Position numbers and translations under genes: made by a program. The notes beneath the pieces were generated by a model. That model had not been told where the DNA came from. It ran no database searches and worked only from the letters and a program-made list of their open reading frames with translations. A stretch of DNA of 64,000 nucleotides from G963662655 sp963666875 (lineage in GTDB: Bacteria > Cloacimonadota > Cloacimonadia > Cloacimonadales > JAIOQZ01): the NCBI GenBank assembly GCA_963666875.2, contig CAXXPU010000005.1:124001-188000 (forward strand), written 5' to 3'. Below, in pieces: positions 16,580 to 24,626 of this stretch; within the stretch, counting starts at the first letter, position 1, and each line of letters starts with the position of its first letter.

Positions 16580-17779
16580 TCAATTATAATTTAATACGAT
16601 CAGTGTCGCCGTCGCCGTCAGTTGATGGCTTTCGAGGAACGCGGTGATATCAACGGAAATCTGATTCGGCGGCGGATCGACCGGTGGGCACTCGAACCAT
16701 CGCAGCCGAATCTTCCCCACCGCGACGCCGTACACGCTCTGTATCACATTGTAGTTTTCTCCAGGGACCTGATACTGCTCATCAGGCTCCACGAAATCGC
16801 CGCGCGTGCTGATCAGATTGAATACCGCACCCGAGACGGCATTGCCCTGCCCGTCATGGACATGGATTTCAACCTCGCCGATTAATTCGTCGTTTTCATC
16901 CATCCCGGTCGTCCACGCCAGATTGCCCGGATCGAGCGTCATGCTGATGGCGGGATCGTTCAGCGGAAGCTGTACCGTGTCGATAATGGTAATGCCGTCA
17001 ACCACACATTGAATCGCAACCTTGTCCAGCGAATGGCTTCCGTGGTAGTCGAGATCCGTAAAGGCCACTCCCGCGTAGGATTGCCCTTCGTAGTTCTCGT
17101 TGCCGGTATAGGCATCTCCGTCGATGTTCGCCCAGTCGATTGTCTCATCGACGAAGGAAAAAAGACAGGGTACGTCGCTTGGCGACGCCATGCCGAGGTC
17201 ATTGCTGCAAATCGCGCTGACCGTGACGCGCCACATGCCGGCGCCGCAGTTTGTTCCACTGAATGGAGCATCCACCAGACCGACAACGTTGAAAGCATTC
17301 GTGAAGATCGTAACGATCCGATTCTCCTCGATGGTACTTCCGAGATAGTCTGCTGTCCGGACGCTGATGCTGGTCAGCCCCGGATCGCCGACGTTCAGCG
17401 TGGCTGAAACGATGCCGTTTTCCGGCGTGACGGTGACGTATTCATCCACAGCGTCCGCCTCGTCGTTGATGTTGGTGCCGGGCGTCGGTTCCCACACGAA
17501 GATGAAGGTCACGTCCTGGTCGGTATCGACGATATTGCCGTTCAGATCGAGCAGTACAGCGGTTAGCGTAGTGGAGGTGTTGGTCTGCAACTGGAAATCG
17601 GTGGTAAGGTATTCGATCGACGCGACATCCACGCCCACGGCATCGTCCGTGAACGAGATATCCTCGATGTCCGCGGTGGAGCAGGAAATATCGGGACCCT
17701 CCGTCCGTTCGATGACGATGCTGGTGGCGGAAAGCGCACCGGTAATGATAAGAATCAGGAAGAGAGACAGATTCCGCAT
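16580..17779 (-). CDS. secreted Ig-like repeat protein, paralogue 3 of a tandem set
   Basis: A 399-aa secreted protein. A signal peptide (LFLILIITGALSATS) precedes a short strand-rich module (IVIERTEGPDIS...DIEDISFTDD) shared with the whole operon. Then come bacterial Ig-like (Big_1/invasin-type) regions with phrases such as VTPENGIVSATLNVGDPGLT. The two other paralogues share the motifs FVEPDEQYQVPGE and CPPVDPPPN near the C-terminus. It lacks the FlgD-like C-terminal module, so how it is held at the surface is unclear. Last gene of the five-gene operon; GC content is higher than in paralogues 1 and 2. Function unknown; adhesin or structural role inferred. Confidence 0.8.
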   Translation of the reverse strand: MRNLSLFLILIITGALSATSIVIERTEGPDISCSTADIEDISFTDDAVGVDVASIEYLTTDFQLQTNTSTTLTAVLLDLNGNIVDTDQDVTFIFVWEPTPGTNINDEADAVDEYVTVTPENGIVSATLNVGDPGLTSISVRTADYLGSTIEENRIVTIFTNAFNVVGLVDAPFSGTNCGAGMWRVTVSAICSNDLGMASPSDVPCLFSFVDETIDWANIDGDAYTGNENYEGQSYAGVAFTDLDYHGSHSLDKVAIQCVVDGITIIDTVQLPLNDPAISMTLDPGNLAWTTGMDENDELIGEVEIHVHDGQGNAVSGAVFNLISTRGDFVEPDEQYQVPGENYNVIQSVYGVAVGKIRLRWFECPPVDPPPNQISVDITAFLESHQLTATATLIVLNYN

Positions 17780-17790
17780 GATTCGCTCCT

Positions 17791-18996
17791 TTATTCGGGT
17801 TCGTTGTAGTTCAGAAGAATGATGGTCGTTTGATTGGTTGCATTTGCTCCTAATAGGCTGGCATATATATCGACATTAATCTCGTTGGGTGGATCATCGA
17901 CCGGAGGGCAATCGGTTCGATGAAATTGAATACGTGCAATGGCCATGCCCTCCGAGTCCGTTTGCAGCATGGACCATGGTTCTCCAGGAACTTGATATTG
18001 CTCGTCCGGCTCTATGAAAGTACCGAGTGTTGCACTTAAAAATACAATCCCGTTTTGAACAGGGAAACCCTGCCCATCTGTCAGAATGATGTTGATATCC
18101 GCCGTGCGATATTCAGGATTGTTCTCAACCATCCATGCCAGATATCCTGGTGATGGCAACAGGGTAATCTGAGGATCACAGATAGGCAACAGAATCCGAA
18201 ACTCTTCATCCATTTCACCTACTTCGACGGAGATTGATAATTCTTCCTGGCAATGGTCACCTCCAAAAATAAGTGAAGAATGAGCGACGCCGTCCAATGA
18301 GTCAGCATCAAAGGATAAATTGCCAATATATGCTTCAGCAATAACTATTGCCCAGTCTATTTCAGGATCGGTCACGTGAAACCACACTGCCGTTCCATGC
18401 GCTCCAGGGGTTCCGTCTGCTGTAGAACATAAAACTGCAACCGGAAGCATCCACAATCCATTCCCCATGTTATCGACATGATTCACATCATACCAGAATG
18501 ACATGTTTTGGATATCGTTTATGTCAATTACATAGTCATGCCAATCCGTAACAATCATTCCTTCGTCTTGAAGGGTAGCGCGAACACGAGCAGTACCTGG
18601 TTCATCGCTCTCATATAGTGTCACGGTCGCAACTCCAGACTCTGAAACAACAGTCAAAGAATCGCCTGCTGTATAAACATCTTGATTGAGGCTTACGCCA
18701 TCAGGCGGATCATAATCGAAAGAGAACGTTACAGGAATCGAATCGATAATGAGATTACCATTTGCATCCATCAACTCGACAACAATTTGACGGGGATGTC
18801 CAGGGAAATAATAGCCCCTGTTTACAAAATTGAGCTGATCAACGTTTTCGCCTGCTACACTATTCGCGAAATAAAAACTGTCAATGGTCGTTATTGGAAC
18901 AATAACCCTTGCATTGTTTCCACGTTCAACGATCAGGCTGGTTGCTGAGAGCGATATGGTGACAATGATAATCATTAAAATATACAGAGTACGCAT
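17791..18996 (-). CDS. secreted Ig-like repeat protein, paralogue 2 of a tandem set
   Basis: A 401-aa secreted protein with the same architecture as its two neighbours: signal peptide (IMIIIVTISLSATS), short module (LIVERGNNARVIVPITTID), a Big_1-like stretch (VVSESGVATVTLYESDEPG), and a long C-terminal half with IDWAIVIAEAYIGN, FIEPDEQYQVPGEPW and CPPVDDPPNEINVDI. GAGGAAGG precedes the ATG. Eleven bp separate it from the next gene. Its DNA is more AT-rich than paralogue 3, so the copies are old or the cluster has mixed origin. Confidence 0.8.
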   Translation of the reverse strand: MRTLYILMIIIVTISLSATSLIVERGNNARVIVPITTIDSFYFANSVAGENVDQLNFVNRGYYFPGHPRQIVVELMDANGNLIIDSIPVTFSFDYDPPDGVSLNQDVYTAGDSLTVVSESGVATVTLYESDEPGTARVRATLQDEGMIVTDWHDYVIDINDIQNMSFWYDVNHVDNMGNGLWMLPVAVLCSTADGTPGAHGTAVWFHVTDPEIDWAIVIAEAYIGNLSFDADSLDGVAHSSLIFGGDHCQEELSISVEVGEMDEEFRILLPICDPQITLLPSPGYLAWMVENNPEYRTADINIILTDGQGFPVQNGIVFLSATLGTFIEPDEQYQVPGEPWSMLQTDSEGMAIARIQFHRTDCPPVDDPPNEINVDIYASLLGANATNQTTIILLNYNEPE

Positions 18997-19006
18997 GGAA
19001 CCTTCC

Positions 19007-20224
19007 TCAATCGTTCGGATCGATATAATTAAAAAGTGCGAATGTTACCGTATCTGAGATATCGGTACCAAGAAGATATATTGTCACAACACCGGCAACG
19101 ATATTCGGTGGATCCTCGTCTGGCGGACATTCGTATTCGAAAAATTGTATCAGAGCGTGTGAAACGCCGGTCTGATCTGTCTGGACATAATTCCAGTCAT
19201 GTTCGGGAACCTGATATTGTTCTTCGGGCTCGATAAAAACACCATGTGTTGATGATAGCATCAAAGTGGCATTCTGAACCGGATTTCCCAGCCCATCGAT
19301 TATGCTGATATATATTTGACCTTTATGTTCATCCGTGTTGTTGTCTTCATTCCATTCAAGGTAGCCGGGGATGGGAATTGTCTCCAATATAGGATCGTTC
19401 ATAGGCAATTCTACCATGAAGATATCGTCGAAATCGGCGATATACACATGAACAGGAACTTCTTGCAAAGAATAGGCTCCATCGTAATACAGAGTGGTGT
19501 TTGCTACGCCGGGTAAAGAATCTCCATAGATATTATCGTTCCCGATATAAGATTCGAAGACGATACTACACCAGTCTATTTCAGTATCACCTATCGTGAA
19601 CCATACCGCTGTACCATTTGCTAAAGGAGTTCCTGCCGGGCTGGTTGCAATGATGCTGATTGGGAGTCTCCATAATCCGCTTCCAGAATCGAAAGCATTG
19701 TTTCCATACTGGATCGCGACGCTATGAAGACCTGTCGCCAGAACATCGAAACAATGAGTCTCAGCGATAGTCTGACCGTCATATTCCACGGATGCTTGAA
19801 TTTCGGCTACTCCGTCTTCTCCTCCATTATGTAGAGTAACCGTTGCCATCCCATTGGAAGAATAGACGGATACCGATTCCCCTGGTTGATAGACTTCATT
19901 ATTGATGTTCACACCTTGAGGTGGCTGCGATACGAATGTGAAGTTCACGGGAGTTGCATCATAGACAAGATTGCCATCCTCGTCATATAATAATACGTAG
20001 ATCGCTTGCGGATGACCGTATGGCAATGGATCTACATAGATCGCTGGTTCAAACTCAATCGAAGCAACTTCGTCACCGACATATCCCTCGGCAAAGTAGA
20101 TACTGTCAATCTCAGCAACGGGAATCGATACCGTTGTATTGTCAATTTTATCGATGACAATGTTCGTAGTCGCCGTAAGACTCAGGCACAGCAAGAGCAT
20201 GACAAGGAATGTAACGGTCTTCAT
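19007..20224 (-). CDS. secreted Ig-like repeat protein, paralogue 1 of a tandem set
   Basis: About 405 aa. Signal peptide MKTVTFLVMLLLCLSLTATT, then the operon's common short module (IVIDKIDNTTVSIPVAEIDS), a Big_1-like part (VYSSNGMATVTLHNGGEDG) and the conserved C-terminal half with TEIDWCSIVFESYIGN, FIEPEEQYQVPEHDW and CPPDEDPPN. The ATG at 20224 is preferred to the GTG at 20230 because AGGGGG is then at normal distance. It follows the FlgD-module gene after 9 bp. It has no sorting domain of its own. Confidence 0.8.
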   Translation of the reverse strand: MKTVTFLVMLLLCLSLTATTNIVIDKIDNTTVSIPVAEIDSIYFAEGYVGDEVASIEFEPAIYVDPLPYGHPQAIYVLLYDEDGNLVYDATPVNFTFVSQPPQGVNINNEVYQPGESVSVYSSNGMATVTLHNGGEDGVAEIQASVEYDGQTIAETHCFDVLATGLHSVAIQYGNNAFDSGSGLWRLPISIIATSPAGTPLANGTAVWFTIGDTEIDWCSIVFESYIGNDNIYGDSLPGVANTTLYYDGAYSLQEVPVHVYIADFDDIFMVELPMNDPILETIPIPGYLEWNEDNNTDEHKGQIYISIIDGLGNPVQNATLMLSSTHGVFIEPEEQYQVPEHDWNYVQTDQTGVSHALIQFFEYECPPDEDPPNIVAGVVTIYLLGTDISDTVTFALFNYIDPND

Positions 20225-20233
20225 GGCCACCCC

Positions 20234-20773
20234 CTATTTTAGAAGCAGCATCTTGCGGGTGATAACTTTGTCGCCGACCTGTATCCGATAGAAATATACG
20301 CCGCCGCCGACCTTCTTGCCGGACGCGTCGGTGCCAAGCCACTTGATATGGTGTGAACCTTTTTTCATGTGGGTGTCAACCAGTGTTTTCACCTTCTGGC
20401 CTTTGACGTTGAAGATCGTGAGGTTGACCTTCGCGTCGAAGCCGGTGTCGAAGCTGATGGATGTCTCGGGATTGAACGGGTTGGGGTAGTTTTTCAGAAA
20501 CTTGATAGGGACACGCTCTCCGATGTCTTCCAGTCCTGGCTCGACAGCGACGCCATCGAATGTGATGGATACGATGTCGTCGAGCATGTGAAAATCGTAG
20601 CCACCGGACGTGGTCTGGATGGAGAGGATATCTTGCGTGGAATAGACGACCATGACCACGATCTCATCCACAAGGAAGCTGTAATCGCTCTCCCCGGTAT
20701 GGACGATCATGGTTTCCGCGCTGAGCTGGATAAGGAGAAAGAGACACAATAAGCCTGTAATCCACCATTTCAT
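20234..20773 (-). CDS. short secreted protein with FlgD-like C-terminal module
   Basis: A 179-aa secreted protein made of a signal peptide, the short module common to the operon (TMIVHTGESDYSFLVDEIVV and a second copy FHMLDDIVSITFDG), and a FlgD-like Ig module (LKNYPNPFNPETSISFDTGF ... ITRKMLLLK). It has no further domain. Because the three downstream paralogues share its N-terminal module but have no C-terminal module, it may be the surface anchor to which they attach; this is inference. AAGGAG lies before the ATG. Confidence 0.82.
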   Translation of the reverse strand: MKWWITGLLCLFLLIQLSAETMIVHTGESDYSFLVDEIVVMVVYSTQDILSIQTTSGGYDFHMLDDIVSITFDGVAVEPGLEDIGERVPIKFLKNYPNPFNPETSISFDTGFDAKVNLTIFNVKGQKVKTLVDTHMKKGSHHIKWLGTDASGKKVGGGVYFYRIQVGDKVITRKMLLLK

Positions 20774-20791
20774 AGCAACACTCCTTTGCAG

Positions 20792-21316
20792 TTACTGCTG
20801 GTTGTGCGAATAGAGGATGACGATCGAAACCGGGTATTCGGACAACCTGCTCTGTTTCAGACTCAATACAAGACGCGTGTCGCCGACAATCCAGAAGCTG
20901 CTGAGTTGTCGCTGTCCACTGCTGATTTCATCAAACAACTGATCTATTGCAATTTCTGATCCGATTTCATGATCTTCGATAGGCTTCCCATAAGAATCCA
21001 TCAGGTGTGTTCGTACTTTCTCATACACTGCGAAGAGCGACTGGGTGGCGACACTATCGATGCGTAGGTTGAAGGTGATCATGCTGAGTCCATCGTCGCG
21101 GAAGATATAGGTAACGTATGCCGCGTGATCGAGATACGCGCCGATGCAAACGATGGCGAATTCGTTGAAATCGACCACCGACGACTCGAACCGGCTGCTG
21201 ACCGTGTCCGCGGACATCCCCCAGGAGAGGTTGCCGAGATCCTCCAGAGGACTTGTCTCTGCGAAAATGATCCCCATTATGAGCAGTAGAATGCAAAGGA
21301 ACGCCTGTTTTTTCAT
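20792..21316 (-). CDS. secreted protein, unknown function, first gene of the operon
   Basis: A 174-aa protein with a signal peptide (AFLCILLLIMGIIFAETS) and a compact alpha/beta domain (PLEDLGNLSWGMSADTVSSR ... DGLSMITFNLR). The phrase LGNLSWGMSADTV is like the start of small periplasmic domains that begin with 'fr.l.WGms.eeV', found in many secreted proteins of unknown role. It starts 18 bp before the FlgD-module gene and is cotranscribed with it. No sorting domain, so probably periplasmic. Confidence 0.75.
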   Translation of the reverse strand: MKKQAFLCILLLIMGIIFAETSPLEDLGNLSWGMSADTVSSRFESSVVDFNEFAIVCIGAYLDHAAYVTYIFRDDGLSMITFNLRIDSVATQSLFAVYEKVRTHLMDSYGKPIEDHEIGSEIAIDQLFDEISSGQRQLSSFWIVGDTRLVLSLKQSRLSEYPVSIVILYSHNQQ

Positions 21317-21532
21317 AGTACCTGCTTTGTTGAGTGTTTAAAAAAAAATTACGGTTTGGATTTCAGCTTGTCAAGAAGGAAATTCGGCAGGAGGCTGCAG
21401 AGGCAAGCTCATGCTTGTTTTCTGCTCTCTGAAACCATTAGCCCATGGTGTTGGGTGAGGAAAGATGGACAACACGTATTTATGTTGACGATTGCATTAC
21501 AGAACCATAAGCATCGCACGCACCGTTATTCG

Positions 21533-21561
21533 TTGACAATAATGCAAAAGCAAGTTTATCG
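21533..21561 (+). promoter_or_regulatory. sigma70-like promoter of cutC
   Basis: TTGACA (21533-21538) and TTATCG (21556-21561), 17 bp apart, end 30 bp before the cutC ATG. The rest of the 275-bp stretch from 21317 holds no gene or RNA I can support. Confidence 0.45.
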
Positions 21562-21591
21562 GGTTGCATATCATTACCCACAGGAGCGGAT

Positions 21592-22311
21592 ATGCTTGAA
21601 ATCTGCATCGGTGATATCGATTCGGCGATCATCGCGGCGGAAGCGGGTGCGGATCGGCTGGAAGTGAACAGCGCGCTTTCGCTGGGTGGTCTGACCCCGT
21701 CGTATACCATGGTGGAGACGATCCTGCGATCGGTCAAAATCCCCTTCGTCGTGATGATTCGTCCGCGCGAGGGTGATTTCACCTATTCGCCTGCAAATTT
21801 CAGCCTGATGCAGCGTGAAGCCGAAAGAATGCTCGAAATCGGCGCTGCCGGCATCGTTTTCGGCATGATCGATGATCACGGTGCAATCGACCGCCGTCGC
21901 GTCAAGCGGATGGTGGAGCTTGCCGATGGACGCGATACAGTGTTTCATCGCGCGTTCGATCTCCTTCACGATCCCGTGGGAAACATGCGCATCCTGCAAG
22001 ATCTCGGTGTAACGAGAATCCTGACCAGCGGTTGCCATGCGACTGCCTGGGAAGGGCGTGAAATCCTGAAACAACTCATCGATCTGCCCGATCGAACAAT
22101 CGGAATACTCCCTGCCAGCGGTATCCGGCCGGAAAACGCGCGGCAACTTATCGACTTTATCGGACAGACCGACATCCATGCTTCGTGCAGTTGTCCGGTT
22201 ACCTCGCCGGTACAGGGTCTGCGGCAAATTCCGGTACTACCGAATCAATCCCTTTCTGTAACGGATGCAACGATAGTGCGGAAACTAATCTCAATTACAA
22301 AAAACCTTTGA
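21592..22311 (+). CDS. cutC: CutC family protein
   Basis: A 239-aa TIM-barrel protein. The N-terminus LEICIGDIDSAIIAAEAGAD, then RLEVNSALSLGGLTPS, and VMIRPREGDFTYS are signature segments of CutC, as are VFGMIDDHGAID and TFHRAFD-like text (VFHRAFDLLHDP). CutC was linked to copper homeostasis in E. coli, but the direct role is disputed, so the function should be read as uncertain. It carries its own promoter, and AGGAG lies before the ATG. The neighbours do not concern metals. Confidence 0.93.
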   Translation: MLEICIGDIDSAIIAAEAGADRLEVNSALSLGGLTPSYTMVETILRSVKIPFVVMIRPREGDFTYSPANFSLMQREAERMLEIGAAGIVFGMIDDHGAIDRRRVKRMVELADGRDTVFHRAFDLLHDPVGNMRILQDLGVTRILTSGCHATAWEGREILKQLIDLPDRTIGILPASGIRPENARQLIDFIGQTDIHASCSCPVTSPVQGLRQIPVLPNQSLSVTDATIVRKLISITKNL

Positions 22312-22361
22312 CAAAATAAACAGCGTCGGTGTTTTTAGAGAAAACAAATACTGGAGGACGA

Positions 22362-22850
22362 ATGTCGGATCAAAATAAAGCTATGAACAATGTTGGTCAG
22401 ACTGACGACTTGAGCATAAAGCAGGTGAAGAAGTTCTCTCTGATCGAGCTTCTGATGATCATCATGCTGGTGGGAATCGTCGTTACGTTCATATTCCCGC
22501 TCAGGCAAATGAAGATCGATCGCAGCCGCACACAGGAAGCTGTCGAGATGGTTAAGAAAATCGCGGTGCTGGACGAAGCATTCAAGAACAATCCCGATCT
22601 GGGTGATGGCGAATACGCCTTCGATTTCTCCCAGTTGAACTACAAACCCGAAAACGACTATTTCACGTTCCGCGTTGCCGATGTAGAGATGGAAGGCCGC
22701 AGCATCACAGGCGGTTTCATCGTTGCTACCACTACAGAGCAATTCGGTCACGAAGGGATCCAGATCAAGTTTATGATGCCTTCCGGACCGTGGTCGATCG
22801 AAGCGCCGGACAAAGCCAAAGACGTTATTCATCGTAACTGGCTGCCGTAG
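22362..22850 (+). CDS. type IV pilin-like (pseudopilin) protein with atypical cleavage site
   Basis: A 162-aa protein with a class III (pilin-type) signal: KKFSLIELLMIIMLVGIVVT, including the conserved Phe+1 and Glu+5 and a long hydrophobic helix. The residue at -1 is Lys, where prepilin peptidases need Gly, and the leader is long (about 24 residues). The globular part is about 110 residues. GGAGG before the ATG at 22362 decides the start. It could be a minor pseudopilin processed in an unusual way, or an uncleaved membrane protein of pilin origin. No pilus machinery genes are near. Confidence 0.8.
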   Translation: MSDQNKAMNNVGQTDDLSIKQVKKFSLIELLMIIMLVGIVVTFIFPLRQMKIDRSRTQEAVEMVKKIAVLDEAFKNNPDLGDGEYAFDFSQLNYKPENDYFTFRVADVEMEGRSITGGFIVATTTEQFGHEGIQIKFMMPSGPWSIEAPDKAKDVIHRNWLP

Positions 22851-22870
22851 TCGGGTAACAATAACCTTTC

Positions 22871-22903
22871 AAACCTTCAGGGTGCGCTCTGGAGGTTTTT
22901 TTC
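22871..22903 (+). terminator. terminator whose 3' arm is the ribosome-binding site of the next gene
   Basis: AAACCTTCAGGGTGCGCTCTGGAGGTTTTTTT: stem AACCT.CAG/CTG.AGGTT, followed by seven T. The 3' arm includes GGAGG at 22891-22894 and the ATG of the next gene is at 22905, so one sequence serves both as terminator and ribosome-binding site. Confidence 0.75.
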
Positions 22904-22904
22904 T

Positions 22905-24431
22905 ATGATACCATTACCGATTTCCTACGCCGAGATTCATTACCGGCTGCCCTGGCTCCGGTCAGCGTATTTCAGGAATCTGCCTGAAATCGTTACCGAT
23001 GCGCCCACGCGATACATCGTCAGACCGGAGACCAGCCTGCCGCTGGCGCTGATCGTCAAGGACGCCGATCGATACCCGATTACCGTCCACCGCGTAACCG
23101 CATATATCCTCCAAAAGAACCGGACGCGAAAAGTCCTTTTCGATCTGGATCAGACATTCAGCTCGGCCTATCGGTCGATCATCCTGCCCATCGAAAACAA
23201 GCACCTCGAATACAACAGTTTCTGCTGGATATCGATGAAAATCGACTGCTCTGCGCGCGGGAAGCAATACACTTTCTTCAACGATAACTACCGTGGACTT
23301 GGATGGCAACCCTACTGGTGCTTCGTTACGGATAAGCCTCTTCCCCATCCGGAAGACTGGTTTGCAGGCGATCCGCATGTACATACTAATTACACCGACG
23401 ACCAGGTCGAGTTCGGTGCAGATATCGGACTGACTCGCGCGATGGCCGTTTCGATGGGATTGAAATGGTTCTTCGTCACCGATCACTCCTACGATCTGGA
23501 CGACCGCGTAGATAACTATCTGAAAAACGATCCCGCATTGCCCAAATGGCACAGGATGAAGAAAGAGGCTATGGAGCTGGATTCGCCTGGATGCCGCATT
23601 CTCGCAGGTGAAGAAGCGTCTGTCGGCAACCGGAACAGCGAAAATGTCCACACGCTGGCCATCGGACGCAACGATTTCATCCCGGGCAGTGGCGACGGCG
23701 CGGAACGATGGCTCTGTAACCGTCCGCAGATTCATCTGGATGAATTGTCGATTGATTCAAAGGGACTACTCATTGCGGCGCACCCATTCGAGCCGGTACC
23801 CATCCTGCAGCGACTCCTGATCCGAAGAGGCGGCTGGGGTAGAGAAGATTTCCTCGATGCCGGGATCAAACATTTGCAGGCGATCAATTCATCCAATCGC
23901 TCGGAGATCATGGACAGCATCCTGCACTGGCGCGACCTGCTCCTCACGGGCAATCGATTCTGCCTGCTCGCCGGCAACGACGCCCACGGCAATTTCAATG
24001 TGATGCGACAGATCCGGATTCCATTTTTAAAGCTATTCAGCTCGCGCAAGCAGACATTCGGCAAGATGATGACGCTCTACCGTCACGGCGAAAACGATCC
24101 GCTTGAGGGCCTGAAACGCGGTGAAATCATCGTGTCCAACGGACCGTTCATCCGGTTCCAGCTCGGAAAGGGTGAGAACGCAGTCACCATCGGGCAGTCG
24201 ATGAAATCACGCAAGGAACGACTATACTACGATATCGCGACCACACCGGAATTCGGCAGGATTACCCGCGTCGATCTCCTGATCGGCGATTGCGATTCCG
24301 CGCGGGAATATCGCCTCAGCAATCCCGGACAGAAGAAGCGACTGCGCCTTCCCGAGCGCGGGTTCGTCCGTATGGAGCTCCGCACGAAATACGGCGGTTT
24401 CGCAGCAACCAATCCCATCTGGATCGAGTAG
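22905..24431 (+). CDS. CehA/McbA-type PHP-domain metallohydrolase
   Basis: A 508-aa protein with a C-terminal PHP domain (residues about 160-420) of the CehA/McbA type. Metal-binding motifs: GDPHVHTNYTDD, WFFVTDHSYD, AGEEAS with a nearby His, LIAAHPFEP, and LLAGNDAHGN. These ligands support a metal-dependent hydrolase acting on phosphoester or carbamate bonds. The first 150 residues form a beta-rich domain. No signal peptide is visible. Translation may be limited because the preceding terminator includes its ribosome-binding site. The substrate is unknown; neighbours give no hint. Confidence 0.85.
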   Translation: MIPLPISYAEIHYRLPWLRSAYFRNLPEIVTDAPTRYIVRPETSLPLALIVKDADRYPITVHRVTAYILQKNRTRKVLFDLDQTFSSAYRSIILPIENKHLEYNSFCWISMKIDCSARGKQYTFFNDNYRGLGWQPYWCFVTDKPLPHPEDWFAGDPHVHTNYTDDQVEFGADIGLTRAMAVSMGLKWFFVTDHSYDLDDRVDNYLKNDPALPKWHRMKKEAMELDSPGCRILAGEEASVGNRNSENVHTLAIGRNDFIPGSGDGAERWLCNRPQIHLDELSIDSKGLLIAAHPFEPVPILQRLLIRRGGWGREDFLDAGIKHLQAINSSNRSEIMDSILHWRDLLLTGNRFCLLAGNDAHGNFNVMRQIRIPFLKLFSSRKQTFGKMMTLYRHGENDPLEGLKRGEIIVSNGPFIRFQLGKGENAVTIGQSMKSRKERLYYDIATTPEFGRITRVDLLIGDCDSAREYRLSNPGQKKRLRLPERGFVRMELRTKYGGFAATNPIWIE

Positions 24432-24494
24432 TGGAGCGCAGGCATCCTTGCCTGCATCTTTCCGGAGAGGCTCGCCCGGAGGTCGAGCGCTACA
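24432..24494 (+). repeat. dispersed repeat, both modules together
   Basis: TGGAGCGCAGGCATCCTTGCC (24432-24452, described in two parts TGGAGCGCAGGC and ATCCTTGCC), containing the hairpin GCAGGC...GCCTGC, and GAGGTCGAGCGCTACA (24479-24494). Near-identical sequences flank the PEBP gene at 50457-50477 and 51185-51200. These lie in the 195-bp gap between two convergent genes. Confidence 0.6.
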
Positions 24495-24588
24495 TGGACA
24501 ACCGAGCTCCAGCTCGGCATCTCTCAATCTCCAAACCATACATTCAGAAGAACCACTTCGTGGTACATTCGGAAGTATGGTTAGAAGA

Positions 24589-24616
24589 AAAGGGGCATCC
24601 TGCGACGCCCCCTTTC
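24589..24616. terminator. bidirectional terminator
   Basis: GGGGCATCCTGCGACGCCCC flanked by AAAA on the left and CTTTC on the right. It serves the plus-strand PHP gene and, with GGGGCGTCGCAGGATGCCCC then TTTTCTTCT, the minus-strand beta-propeller gene. Confidence 0.8.
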
Positions 24617-24626
24617 AAGCATCACC

